Below, piece by piece: positions 33,678 to 42,966 of a DNA stretch of 64,000 nucleotides (position 1 is the stretch's first letter; each line of letters begins with the position of its first letter). This DNA comes from Sphingomonas sp. (GTDB lineage Bacteria; Pseudomonadota; Alphaproteobacteria; Sphingomonadales; Sphingomonadaceae). Location of the stretch: NCBI RefSeq assembly GCF_024508665.1, contig NZ_JANINP010000006.1, forward strand, positions 1,277,033-1,341,032. Direction: 5' to 3'. A program made the translations under genes and the position numbers. The notes under the pieces were generated by a model. The model saw only the letters and a program-made list of their open reading frames with translations, did not search any database and had not been told where the DNA came from.

Positions 33678-34930
33678 TCGGCCAGGCGGCCGGTCCGATC
33701 GATGAGGGCGCGGCGCCGTTTCCACGATCGCTGCGCGAGGGACGGCAGACGGTCTGGCTGCGGCCCGCAATCTCGCGTTCGAGCGAGGTTCGCGAGATCG
33801 TTTCGTCAGCCGAAGTCGAGGCCGCCGTCCAGCGTTTCCGGCGCTTCGAGCCGGTCCTGGCGGGCTTGTTCGGCGAACAAGAGTGGGACGGTCGAGTGCG
33901 GTCCGCCCTCATCCCTCTGTCCGCCGATCGGCATTGGGTCAAAGGCGATCATGCCTTGCCGATGACCGGGTCGATCAAGGCGCGGGGCGGCGTCCATGAA
34001 GTGCTGCGGCTGGTCGAGGAAAGGGCCCGCGCGCAGGGTCTGCTCGGCGGCGATGATTATCGCTGTCTCCTCGACGCCGGATCGAGGTCGGCCATGGCCG
34101 GCCGCAAGGTGGTCGTCGCCAGCACCGGCAATCTTGGCTATAGTGTCGGCCTCGTCGCCCGGGCCTTCGGACTTCGCGCCGAGATTCACATGTCCCGCGA
34201 TGCCAAGCTCTGGAAGAAGGAGGCCTTGCGCGCGGTCGGCGCGACGGTCGTGGAACATGATTGCGACTATACATCGACCGTTGCCCGTGCGCGTGCCGCG
34301 GCCGCGACCGATGATGCGCACTTCATCGATGACGAGCGCAGCCGCGATCTGATGACCGGCTATGCAGCGGCGGGCGTCGAACTCGAGGAGCAATTGCTCG
34401 GGGCAGGGCTGGAGATCGGGCCGGCGCGGCCGCTGGTGGTCTACCTTCCCTGCGGCGTCGGCGGCGCCCCGGGCGGCATCACGCTTGGCCTCAAACGCCG
34501 CTTCGGGGATAGCGTCATCACCGTCTTTGTCGAACCGGTGGCCTCTGCATGCGTCATGGCCGCGATGATCCAGGGAGGGTGCGAGCCAGTGGATGTCGCC
34601 AGCTATGGCGGCAATAACGACACGATTGCCGATGGCCTGGCAGTGGGAAGGGCGTCCGACCTCATGCTTTCGGCCTGCGGGAATCTCGTCGACGCGGTCG
34701 TCGCGGTGACCGATCAGGATATGATAATGGCCATGCGCGACGCCTGGCTGACCTACGGCCTGCGCTTCGAGCCTTCGGCTGCGGCGAGCATGGCAGCCCA
34801 TTCGCCGTTGATGGCAAGCGCCGCACGATCGCACGGTTGGCCCGATCTTGCACACGCCCATCACCTGTTCTGGGCGACGGGGGGATCGCGCTTGCCCGCC
34901 GACGAATTTTCAGCCCTTTTAGCCCGTTAA
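33674..34930 (+). CDS. dsdA: D-serine ammonia-lyase (DsdA-type)
   Basis: The 418-residue fold-type II PLP enzyme has the cofactor lysine K102 in MTGSIKARGG, ASTGNLGYSVG (~148-158) and a glycine-rich phosphate loop CGVGGAPGG. These match D-serine dehydratase of the DsdA type, which gives pyruvate and ammonia. It starts with GTG overlapping the RidA stop. The protein is slightly shorter than E. coli DsdA but retains both domains. It may also take D-threonine. Confidence 0.9.
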   Translation: MIGQAAGPIDEGAAPFPRSLREGRQTVWLRPAISRSSEVREIVSSAEVEAAVQRFRRFEPVLAGLFGEQEWDGRVRSALIPLSADRHWVKGDHALPMTGSIKARGGVHEVLRLVEERARAQGLLGGDDYRCLLDAGSRSAMAGRKVVVASTGNLGYSVGLVARAFGLRAEIHMSRDAKLWKKEALRAVGATVVEHDCDYTSTVARARAAAATDDAHFIDDERSRDLMTGYAAAGVELEEQLLGAGLEIGPARPLVVYLPCGVGGAPGGITLGLKRRFGDSVITVFVEPVASACVMAAMIQGGCEPVDVASYGGNNDTIADGLAVGRASDLMLSACGNLVDAVVAVTDQDMIMAMRDAWLTYGLRFEPSAAASMAAHSPLMASAARSHGWPDLAHAHHLFWATGGSRLPADEFSALLAR

Positions 34931-34946
34931 GGCCGGCGCCGGCGCG

Positions 34947-35663
34947 CTAGGGCCGAGCTCCTCGCGCGAGCAGGCCGGCGAGCACCGGTTGAAGCCCTGC
35001 CCAATCCATGACCCCGGCAACGGGCTTGCCGTCGATCAGGAATGTCGGCGTGCCCTTGACGATGGGGCGCGCCCGCGATGTCTCGGCGACGATCCGCCGG
35101 ATGCCGCGTGGATCGCTGAGGCAAGCAAGCAGCGCCGCGCGATTGAACCCGTCGCGCTGCATCAGGTCGAGATAGCCGAGTTTTTCCGCCAGCTGGAGCG
35201 CGACCATGTTGGGCGACGCCTTGCGATCGATCGTGTCGGCGACCTGTTCGGCATTGGCCAAGAGCCGGTCCTGTTCCGCGAACATGCGGTCGAGCACCGG
35301 GAAATAACGCTGCGGAGCGACGCAACGGCCAAGGAGGATCGGAGCGAGATCGAGGATTCCCGCCACCGGGAAGTCCCGAAACTCGTAGCTGAGCTCGCCG
35401 CTTGCGATATCGCCGGCCCCGAGCATTGGTAACCCTTCGGCGGCGAACCGCGCGCAATGCGAACAGACCCGCGAGCCATATTCGACGAGCTTCACGCGGG
35501 CGTTGGGATTGCCCATCCGCATTCCGCCCTCAGGCGTCGGCGCGATCGCCTTGGTCCAGTCGACGGATCTTTCTGGCCGGCCATCCGGGACCGGCACGCC
35601 GGCTGTCGCGCTCGCGCCCAGGACAAGCGATGCCGCGGCTGCGATCCACACGATCCTGGTCAT
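34947..35663 (-). CDS. Exported DsbA-like thioredoxin-fold protein
   Basis: A 238-residue protein with a signal peptide (MTRIVWIAAAASLVLGASATA), a CSHC redox pair (C67, C70) inside VKLVEYGSRVCSHCARFA, and a cis-proline loop KGTPTFLIDGKPV. It belongs to the DsbA/Scs-like disulfide exchange proteins acting in the periplasm. GGAGGTG eight bases before the ATG at 35663 fixes the start. It is convergent with dsdA; a role in folding the exported peptidases nearby is possible but unproven. Confidence 0.85.
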   Translation of the reverse strand: MTRIVWIAAAASLVLGASATAGVPVPDGRPERSVDWTKAIAPTPEGGMRMGNPNARVKLVEYGSRVCSHCARFAAEGLPMLGAGDIASGELSYEFRDFPVAGILDLAPILLGRCVAPQRYFPVLDRMFAEQDRLLANAEQVADTIDRKASPNMVALQLAEKLGYLDLMQRDGFNRAALLACLSDPRGIRRIVAETSRARPIVKGTPTFLIDGKPVAGVMDWAGLQPVLAGLLARGARP

Positions 35664-35683
35664 TGGAGCACCTCCTCGAACCC

Positions 35684-35727
35684 TTCGATGCCGGCTCACC
35701 GACAAGCCGGGCGGTCACGGCATCGAA
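35684..35727. repeat. Inverted repeat between the DsbA-like and M13 genes
   Basis: TTCGATGCCG (35684-35693) is mirrored exactly by CGGCATCGAA (35718-35727) with 24 bases between. It may separate transcription of the M13 gene from the DsbA-like gene on the same strand; no T-tract is evident. Confidence 0.4.
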
Positions 35728-35778
35728 CGACCGGGAGCCGGCTGCGCCGCATCCGCCGCGTGGTGCGCGGGTCCGTTC

Positions 35779-37839
35779 CTACCAGATGGTCACCCGGTCG
35801 GCGGGTGCGCGGTACATCTTGTCTCCCGGACGAATCCCGAACGCCCCATAAAAGGCGTCCTGGTTGGTGAGCGCACCCGTCACCCTCAGCCGGTCGGGCG
35901 CGTGGGTGTCGGTGAGCGCCGCATTGATCTCGGCTGGCGTCCGGACCGGCTCCGACGCCCAAATGCGGGCAAAGCCCAGATAGAAACGCTGCAATCCGCT
36001 GAACCCGTCGAGCGCCGGCGGCTGCGCGCCGCCAAGCGCCAGCCGGTAGGCGTCGAGCGCGATTGCCAGCCCGGCCGTATCGGCGATGTTCTCGCCGATC
36101 GTGCGCTTGCCGTCGAGCGGATGGCCCGGGGCGACGTCATACCCGCCATATTGGTGCACCAGAGCATCGGCGCGGCGCTCGAATTCGTTGCGGTCCTCCG
36201 GCGTCATCCAGTCCACCCGCTTGCCCGATCCGTCATATTGGCTCCCCGCACGATCGAATGCGTGGCTCAGTTCATGGGCGATGAAGAAGCCGAGCGCGCC
36301 GCAATTGGCCGCTGGGTCAGCGGCGGGATCGAAATAGGGCGGCTGCAGAAGCGCTGCGGGCAACACCACCTGGTTGCGGCTTACCGAATAATAGCCGTTC
36401 ACCGATTGTGGCGACATCGTCCATTCCTCGCGGTCGACCGGCCGCGAAAGCTTGGCGATCTCGCCTGCTTGCAGCAATGTGCGGGCCCGCAACCAATTGC
36501 CGACGGGATCCCTCGGATCGATCGCGAGCGCGCCATAGTCGCGGCCGTGATCGGGCGCGCCCATCCGGATCACCAGCCGATCGAGCTTGTCGAGCGCCGC
36601 TTTCCTGCTTGCCTCGTGCATCCAGGTCGAGGCGGCGATCCGCTTGCGAAAGGCGGTGACGACATTGTCCAGGATCGCCGTCGCGCCGCTCCTGGCGCTC
36701 GCCGGGAAATGGCGTGACACATAAAGACGCCCCATCGCGTCGCCCATCGCGTCTTCGATCATCGTCATCGCCCTCAGCCACCGCGGCCGGGCCGCGGTTG
36801 CGCCTGCAACCTCGAACGTCCAGAACTGGTCGGCCTCGTCGCGAAAGCCCCGCGGCAGGAAACGGGCGAGGTGATCGAGCAGCCGATAACGCAGATAGGC
36901 GCGCCAGACCGGCGCGGGCATTTCGGCAAGCGCCTTGCCGAAGGCCGCGGCATAATCGGGCTCGGCGAGGTTGAAGCGATCCTGCGCGCGCGGCACGCCC
37001 ATGCCATCGGCGTATAGCGAAAGGTCGAACGGCGAGGTGGCCGAGCGAAGCTCGCGCCGCGTCATGCGATGCGCCGTGGCGCCAGGCACACGCGTCGCGG
37101 TGTCGCTCCATTGCGCGCCGGCGAGGCGCGTCTCGAGATCGAGGATGGCGCCGGCCAGCCGGTCGCTCTGCGCCACGCCCGACAGCTCGAGAAGACGGGC
37201 GACATGGTGCCGATAGGCCGCGCGCACGGTCGCGATGCGCGCCTCCTGCCCGAGATAATAATCGCGATCGGGTAGCCCCAGATCGGACTGGACGATATCG
37301 GCGATGTAACGGCTGGGGTCGCGATCGTCAGGGTGCACCCAGATGCCGACACCGATATCGATTCCTTGTGCGCCGAGGCGCGCGATGGCCCGGACAATAT
37401 CGTCGGGCGTCGCGACCGCGTCGATCGCGCGCAAGGCAGGCGCAATGGGACGAAGCCCCGCGGCGTCGATGCGGGCGACATCCATGTAAGTGCGATAGAG
37501 GTCGGCGAGCTTGCGCTGGTCGCCCGACACAGATGCGGTCCCGGCAATCGCGCGTATGTCCTTGTCGAGTCCCTCATAGACACGCAGCTGGAGATCGCGG
37601 CTGGCGCTCCAGCCCGCAAAATAAGCCGGGGCGTCGACATGGGCGATCCAGCCGCCGACCGCATAGCCGTAGAAATCGTCCTGTGGACGAACGGCCGGGT
37701 CGAGTGCGGCAGGATCGATTCCTGATTTAGGCCTTCCGGCAGCTTCTGCCGATCGCGATGGGGCTGGAAAAGCTGGCGCCGCCAGACTGGCCATGATCAG
37801 ACCGGCCGCCGCCACGATCAACCCCACCCGCCTCGCCAT
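35779..37839 (-). CDS. Exported M13-family (neprilysin/PepO-like) metallopeptidase
   Basis: The 686-residue zinc peptidase has a signal peptide (MARRVGLIVAAAGLIMASLAAPAFPAP), HELSH at 522-526 (zinc ligands and catalytic Glu), ENIAD at 583-587 (third ligand and Asp) and the family C-terminus with a W as the last residue (DRVTIW). M13 enzymes cut short peptides in the periplasm. I took the ATG at 37839, which has GGGAGA upstream, over one 27 bases earlier. It is divergent from a MarR regulator across a TATTTACGTAAATA palindrome. Confidence 0.92.
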   Translation of the reverse strand: MARRVGLIVAAAGLIMASLAAPAFPAPSRSAEAAGRPKSGIDPAALDPAVRPQDDFYGYAVGGWIAHVDAPAYFAGWSASRDLQLRVYEGLDKDIRAIAGTASVSGDQRKLADLYRTYMDVARIDAAGLRPIAPALRAIDAVATPDDIVRAIARLGAQGIDIGVGIWVHPDDRDPSRYIADIVQSDLGLPDRDYYLGQEARIATVRAAYRHHVARLLELSGVAQSDRLAGAILDLETRLAGAQWSDTATRVPGATAHRMTRRELRSATSPFDLSLYADGMGVPRAQDRFNLAEPDYAAAFGKALAEMPAPVWRAYLRYRLLDHLARFLPRGFRDEADQFWTFEVAGATAARPRWLRAMTMIEDAMGDAMGRLYVSRHFPASARSGATAILDNVVTAFRKRIAASTWMHEASRKAALDKLDRLVIRMGAPDHGRDYGALAIDPRDPVGNWLRARTLLQAGEIAKLSRPVDREEWTMSPQSVNGYYSVSRNQVVLPAALLQPPYFDPAADPAANCGALGFFIAHELSHAFDRAGSQYDGSGKRVDWMTPEDRNEFERRADALVHQYGGYDVAPGHPLDGKRTIGENIADTAGLAIALDAYRLALGGAQPPALDGFSGLQRFYLGFARIWASEPVRTPAEINAALTDTHAPDRLRVTGALTNQDAFYGAFGIRPGDKMYRAPADRVTIW

Positions 37840-37866
37840 TCCGCCGTCTCCCGAAAATAATGTCAA

Positions 37867-37880
37867 TATTTACGTAAATA
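37867..37880. promoter_or_regulatory. TATTTACGTAAATA palindrome, likely MarR operator
   Basis: A perfect 14-base palindrome lies between the divergent M13 peptidase and MarR genes. A related TGACGTATATTG follows at once, as a possible second half-site. The AT-rich setting fits an operator overlapping both promoters. MarR proteins usually bind just such sites and repress themselves and the neighbour. Confidence 0.6.
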
Positions 37881-37927
37881 GTGACGTATATTGCAACCCG
37901 GCGATAATTGCGTAATGATCTGCGACC

Positions 37928-38422
37928 ATGGACGATTTCATCCAGTCCCAGGGCGTGATCTGGCTGCCGCATATCCTGCGGCGCCTGGCGAACCGCTTCA
38001 CCGATGCGTGCGACCTTCTCTTCGAGCGCTACGATATAATGGTGCCGGCGCGCCTGGTGTCGGTCGTGCACCTCCTGCACGATCGCGGGCCGTGCGGCGT
38101 GACCGCGATCGCGGCGATTACCGGGCAATCGCATCCGCTCATCAACAATTACCTCAAGCGGCTGGGCGCGCTCGGTCTGGTGACCACCGCGCCCGATACT
38201 ATCGACCGCAGGCGGACATTGGTGGCCCTGACCGACGCCGGCCATGCCCAGGCCGAACGGCTGCTGGCGATCCGGCCGGTCCTGGTCGACACATATCGCG
38301 ACCTTCTCGCCTCCGCCGATGCCGATATTTTCGATGCCTTGTGGCGGATCGAAGCTGCACTCAAGCGCCAGGGATTTGCCGAGCGGGTGACGGCAAAAGA
38401 AGAGGCCGAGCGTGCAAGTTGA
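37928..38422 (+). CDS. MarR-family transcriptional regulator
   Basis: A 164-residue winged-helix protein. The recognition helix region is GVTAIAAITGQSHPLINNYLKRLGALGLV (~57-86) and the wing DRRRTLVALTDAG (~95-107). It is divergent from the M13 peptidase gene with a palindrome between them, so it probably represses that gene. Effector unknown. Confidence 0.85.
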   Translation: MDDFIQSQGVIWLPHILRRLANRFTDACDLLFERYDIMVPARLVSVVHLLHDRGPCGVTAIAAITGQSHPLINNYLKRLGALGLVTTAPDTIDRRRTLVALTDAGHAQAERLLAIRPVLVDTYRDLLASADADIFDALWRIEAALKRQGFAERVTAKEEAERAS

Positions 38423-38946
38423 GCGCGCGCCGGCCTGGTTGACTGGAGTGTCCGGACCGTTTGCACGCGTCGCCAGCCCCCCTCGGGCTCGTCGGCATGC
38501 GCGCGCGCTCACCGGCATGAACGCGCAAGCTTCGCGATCACCGCATAGGCAGGCGCGCGGCTAGGCTGCCGCCGCATAAATCTTGCGCGCGCGTGCGCAG
38601 AGAGTGGCGGGAGCTGGTGCGATCGTCCCGGACGACAATATGGCCGGCAACGACTGCGGAGCGGCGACTTCGCGTTTCATGATGCTCGTCGCCGACGCGT
38701 CGAGGCATGCCCAGCCGAAATATCCAAATGCTTCTTATTCGACGCTCGTCAGCGGCAAATGTTACCCGCGTTGAGTTGAAGGAATGTCAACGGGCGATTG
38801 GCGCAATTGCCGCAATAAATGCAGCCAACTTTCGCGGCCGGAACGGATATTGTTGTCATGGACCCAGAATATGCCCCGCCTTAGCCTCGCATCATCGACG
38901 CCGGGCGTGACTGCCCGGCGACACTTGGGCGGAGGAGCGGCGGGAC
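38423..38946. other. Long intergenic region without a supported gene
   Basis: No frame here has protein-like composition. It contains GC-rich alternating stretches (around 38580) and a more AT-rich part from 38700 to 38860 that probably holds the promoter of the PAS gene. GGAGGAGCGGCGGGAC just before 38947 is its ribosome binding site. Confidence 0.5.
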
Positions 38947-39804
38947 GTGGGACAGATATGTGTCAGGGCTTCCGAATTGCCTCGCCGGTTCGGGCAATTG
39001 AGCCAGGCCGGAACGACCGTTCTCGTGACGCATCATGGTCGCGAGACGCACGCGTTGCTGCCGATCGCCAGCTATCATGCGATCGTCGCGGCCAAGGACG
39101 AGCGTGGCTCGCCGCTCGAAGAGGATAGCCTCATCGACCGTCTCCCGATGTTGCTTCTGGTGGTCGACAATGCGGCGCGGATCGTCACTGCCAATCGCAC
39201 CGCGCATGCGGTCCTGCGCAAGCCGCTCGGGCGCCTCGTCGGGGGCCGCCTGCTCGATCACTTGCCGCTGCTCGAAGGCAGCGTCTTTCAAAGCTATTTC
39301 AACCGTACCGCTCAATCGGGCGAGCCGTCCTCGTTCGAGTTGTCCGGCTTGTTCGGTGCCGAGACCTGGCACCGCATCGAGACCTACCGCACCGTGGAGG
39401 GCGTCGTCATCCTCGCCCATGACATTACCGAGGACATAGCGGCGCACCGCCTGGCGGATGGGAAAAAGGCGTTGATCGATGCCTTGGCCATGCATGGCGG
39501 CATCGGCCATTTCTGGCTCAATGTCCGGGGACGGATCGACCGGTGCGATGCCGCGGTCGAACGATTCCTGCAATTGCCCGCCACGCGGCTGGCCGGCGTC
39601 GCGATCGCGGACCTCGTGCCCGTCGGTCAGCGCGTCAATTTGCGTCAGGCGATCGAGGACGTGCTGTCGGGGGCAGGGGGACGGCGCCTCGAGACCGAAT
39701 TCCTGCGGAACGATGGGGAAACACTGCCGATGATCTGCGCGATCACCGAATTGCGCGGTTCCTTTCGCAGCGAAGGGGCAGTGATGGTCGCGACCCGGCA
39801 ATAG
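38947..39804 (+). CDS. Phd-like N-terminus fused to PAS domains
   Basis: The 285-residue protein begins ICVRASELPRRFGQLSQAG and VLVTHHGRETHALLPIASY, which follows the Phd/YefM antitoxin fold. Residues ~62-165 form a PAS-like domain (LPMLLLVVDNAARIVTANRTAHAVL), and ~170-285 a second one (WLNVRGRIDRCDAAVERFL). No kinase, cyclase or GGDEF/EAL output is present. A DNA-binding Phd domain coupled to PAS sensing would make a one-component regulator; that is inference from domain order. The start is GTG with a good GGAGGAG site. Nothing nearby looks like a cognate toxin. Confidence 0.7.
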   Translation: MGQICVRASELPRRFGQLSQAGTTVLVTHHGRETHALLPIASYHAIVAAKDERGSPLEEDSLIDRLPMLLLVVDNAARIVTANRTAHAVLRKPLGRLVGGRLLDHLPLLEGSVFQSYFNRTAQSGEPSSFELSGLFGAETWHRIETYRTVEGVVILAHDITEDIAAHRLADGKKALIDALAMHGGIGHFWLNVRGRIDRCDAAVERFLQLPATRLAGVAIADLVPVGQRVNLRQAIEDVLSGAGGRRLETEFLRNDGETLPMICAITELRGSFRSEGAVMVATRQ

Positions 39805-39826
39805 CGCCGCGCGATCTTCCGGCCGC

Positions 39827-40366
39827 TTATCCGGGACCGGTGGGTCCGTCGCCGCGGATGATCTCGGCGACGAACCGCGCGACCTGGCGGTTCGAGCGCA
39901 AGACGACCACCCGGCAGCTGGCGGGCGCACGCCCGACCAGGTTCGCCATCCGCTCGCGCGCGCTCAGCCGTGATCGCCAGATATATCGGAGGAAGTCCGG
40001 CAACATCGACCATCTTTCCGGGCAGCCCTGGGGAAGGTCGGGGCGTGTCCTCCCGATATGGAGAGCGGCTCGCCAGATGACCCGACATATGCGGATAAGG
40101 GTACCGCGATCGAGCCAGATGAGCATGTCGGCGCGCGAGATCCGGTTTTCCCAGGTCGCCGAATGCCCGCCTTCGAATATCCAGCGATCGCCCATTTCGA
40201 CATCGAGGCACAATCGGGTCTTTTCGGCCGCGGCGCGCTCGATCCATCCCGGCCGCCAATGGATGGTGTCGATATGGATGACCGGCAGGTCGGTGATACG
40301 GCCAAGGGTTCGGGCGAGCCTGCTCTTGCCAGAGCCTGGCTGCCCGATGATCATGATCCTCTGCAT
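39827..40366 (-). CDS. P-loop kinase-like protein (DNA topology modulation/FlaR type)
   Basis: The 179-residue protein has Walker A GQPGSGKS (8-15), HIDTIHWRPGW (~31-41) and WIFEGGHSATWENRISRADMLIWLD (~62-86), a pattern typical of small adenylate-kinase-like proteins annotated as DNA topology modulation proteins. The real substrate of this family is uncertain. GGGAAGGTGAG precedes the ATG. It is convergent with the PAS gene. Confidence 0.8.
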   Translation of the reverse strand: MQRIMIIGQPGSGKSRLARTLGRITDLPVIHIDTIHWRPGWIERAAAEKTRLCLDVEMGDRWIFEGGHSATWENRISRADMLIWLDRGTLIRICRVIWRAALHIGRTRPDLPQGCPERWSMLPDFLRYIWRSRLSARERMANLVGRAPASCRVVVLRSNRQVARFVAEIIRGDGPTGPG

Positions 40367-40499
40367 CGCTCACCTTCCCGCTGGCCTCTCGGGATGACAC
40401 CGATTGATCGGGGAAACGGGCGAGCGCTGGTCGATCCGCAAAAATCCAGGCCGGACACGGGCGGCGCATTCGCCAGGACCCCCCATTTCCAGGCGCCTT

Positions 40500-42536
40500 T
40501 CAGCCGGCCGGCGTTCCGGCAAGCCCGCGGCGCCTCAAGATCGCCGCCGGATCGGGATCGCGGCCCCGAAAGGCGCGAAAGCTCTCGGCTGCCGGCCGCG
40601 TCGCCCCGCGCTCCAGCACTTCCCGGCGCAGGAGCCTGCCGGTCGCCCGGTCGACCAGCCCGGCTTCCTCGAATCGCTCGAACCCGTCCGCCGCCAGCAC
40701 CTCGGCCCACAAATAGCTGTAATAGCCCGCGGCATAGCCACCGCTGAAGATGTGCTGGAACGCATGCGGGAAGCGATGCCAGTCCGGCGGCCGCGTCACT
40801 GCCACTTCGTCGCGGACCCGTTCCAGCACGGCCATGGGGTCGCACCCTTGCGTGCCCTGATGAAGGACGATGTCGAACATCGAGAATTCGATCTGGCGCA
40901 GAAGCTGGAGTCCGGATTGGAAGTGGCGCGCTGCCACCAGCTGGTCGAAGAGATCGGGCGGTAGCGGTGCGCCAGTCTCGACATGACCGGACATGGCGGT
41001 CAGAACATCGCGATCCCAGGCGAAATCCTCCATCAGCTGGCTCGGCAACTCGACCGCATCCCATTCGAAGCCCGCGGTCCCGGCAACGGATGGCCGGTTG
41101 ACGCGGGTGAACATGTGATGGAGCGCATGTCCTGTCTCGTGCAGCAGGGTCACGATGTCGTCATGACTCAATAAGGGCGGCAGCGCGCTGCCGGTCGGCG
41201 CGAAATTGCAGACGATGAACGCGACCGGGACCCGGCTCATCTTGCTGTCGTCGAGCCGCGGCCGGGCCTCGGCCATCCAGGCACCGGCATGCTTGCCCGC
41301 GCGTGCATGAAGGTCGAGGTACAGCCCCGCAATCTGCGTGCCGTCCTCGTCGGCGACATCGAAATAGATCGCGTCGGGATGATAGAGCATGACGTCCTCC
41401 CGGCGCGCGAGGCGGATCCCGAACAACCGTTCCAGCAATCGTTCCCAGCCCGCCATGACGCGCTCGGCCGGGAAATAGGTCATGATCTCGGGCTCGTTTA
41501 TCGCGTAGCGCGCCTCGCGCAACTTGTCGGCCGCAAAGCCCACGTCCCAGGGCTCGAGCGTGTCGATACCGAGCTGATCCTTGGCGAAATCCTGCAGCTC
41601 GGCGAGATCGCGTGCCGCTGCAGTCTTTGCCCGGCTGGCGAGGTCGCGAAGGAAGGCGAGCACGCCGTCGCCATCCGGCGCCATCTTCGTTGCCAACGAA
41701 TGTTCGACGCTGTCGGCATAGCCAAGCAACATCGCCGCTTCCCGGCGCAACTCGAGGGTACGGGCGATTCGCGCGCTGTTATCGAATTGGCCGGCATGCG
41801 GGCCTTGATCGGACGCGCGCGTCCCGGCGGCTTGGTAGACCGAAGCGCGCAGGGCGCGGTCCTCGGCGAAAGTCAGCACAGCCTGGATGCTGGGCTGCTG
41901 GAGCGTGACGACCCAGCCCTCGAGCGAGCGCGCGGCGGCGGCAGCGGCGCACATCGCCTTGGCTGGCTCGGGCAAGCCAGCAAGCCGCTCGGCATCGGTA
42001 ATATGTTCGTACCAGGCCTCGGTCGCGTCGAGGACCGCGCTCCCGAACGCGGTGCCCAGATCGGAAAGTTCGAGCGAAATCTCACGGAACCGCGCGCGTG
42101 CGTCGGGTTCGAGCGCGACGCCGGCCAGCCGAAAGCTGCGGATGGCATGGTCGAGTGCCGCTTTGTCCTCGTCGGCGAGGCTGAGCATCTCGGGCGACAG
42201 CGCGATATCACGCAGCAATTCATAGAGCGCTCGATTCTGGCCGACGGCCATGCTGTTCTCGGTCAGGAGCGCCTGGCCCTTGGCGTGCGCGTCGCGCAGC
42301 GCCGGCGTGTCGGCTACCGCGCGCAAATGCGATGCGGCCTGCCACAAGGCATCGAGCCTGGTTTGTGCCCGCTCGAGCGGCAACCACGCTTCGGCAAAGC
42401 TTGTAGGGCGCCTGTGGACGAGGTCCGCGACAACCGCCCGGTGATGATCGAGCGCCTCGTCGAGCGCCTCCGCTATGGCTTCCGGAGTGAGCCTGTCGAA
42501 ATCCGGAAGCTGCAAGGGGTCGAGAAGCGAGTTCAT
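40500..42536 (-). CDS. prlC: M3-family oligopeptidase (oligopeptidase A-like)
   Basis: The 678-residue cytoplasmic zinc peptidase has HETGH at 466-470 with a following acidic ligand in FEWDAVELPSQ, the M3 signature. Length and the C-terminal FSGGYAAGYYSYLWAEVLAADGF agree with oligopeptidase A/PrlC, which degrades peptides of up to ~20 residues. I took the second Met (42536), preceded by CGGAG, over a start 15 bases upstream. It would complete intracellular peptide breakdown for the neighbouring uptake systems, although prlC is also a housekeeping gene. Confidence 0.9.
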   Translation of the reverse strand: MNSLLDPLQLPDFDRLTPEAIAEALDEALDHHRAVVADLVHRRPTSFAEAWLPLERAQTRLDALWQAASHLRAVADTPALRDAHAKGQALLTENSMAVGQNRALYELLRDIALSPEMLSLADEDKAALDHAIRSFRLAGVALEPDARARFREISLELSDLGTAFGSAVLDATEAWYEHITDAERLAGLPEPAKAMCAAAAAARSLEGWVVTLQQPSIQAVLTFAEDRALRASVYQAAGTRASDQGPHAGQFDNSARIARTLELRREAAMLLGYADSVEHSLATKMAPDGDGVLAFLRDLASRAKTAAARDLAELQDFAKDQLGIDTLEPWDVGFAADKLREARYAINEPEIMTYFPAERVMAGWERLLERLFGIRLARREDVMLYHPDAIYFDVADEDGTQIAGLYLDLHARAGKHAGAWMAEARPRLDDSKMSRVPVAFIVCNFAPTGSALPPLLSHDDIVTLLHETGHALHHMFTRVNRPSVAGTAGFEWDAVELPSQLMEDFAWDRDVLTAMSGHVETGAPLPPDLFDQLVAARHFQSGLQLLRQIEFSMFDIVLHQGTQGCDPMAVLERVRDEVAVTRPPDWHRFPHAFQHIFSGGYAAGYYSYLWAEVLAADGFERFEEAGLVDRATGRLLRREVLERGATRPAAESFRAFRGRDPDPAAILRRRGLAGTPAG

Positions 42537-42966
42537 CCAATACTCCGTCAAGAAGGACGCCAGGAAACGCGCCGGCCGCAGTGCGGCGGCTTGCGCGCAC
42601 GAGCGCCGCGCCAGCTGTCCGAAATCCGCGCGGCGCCACGTCCGACCGGCAGCAGTGCGGCAAGCTTACGATGCTCCGTGAACGTGCGGTCGCAGCCATC
42701 GCCGCAATGGTTTTGGCGACGGGATGGTCGGGTCTGTCTGAAGGCGCGGTATATTCTCTTGGCCTGAAGAAACAGGTGAGCGGCAAGACTTGCCGGCCCG
42801 CGGCTTGTTGCCCGGTCCCGATCGGAAGGCGGGGGAGGACAAGAGACGCGCGAAATCGAGGAATGCGCGGACAAGCGCATGGCAAGGTTGTGGCCGACGC
42901 GACGGTTGCGCGTTCGATCTTCCGATAGTGTCAGGGTGCTTGGCGCCCGAAAAATGGGGGCGCGCG
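42537..42966. other. Divergent promoter region without a supported gene
   Basis: It separates the divergent prlC and aldo/keto reductase genes. Several open frames exist on both strands but none shows a recognisable domain or good ribosome binding site. Confidence 0.5.
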
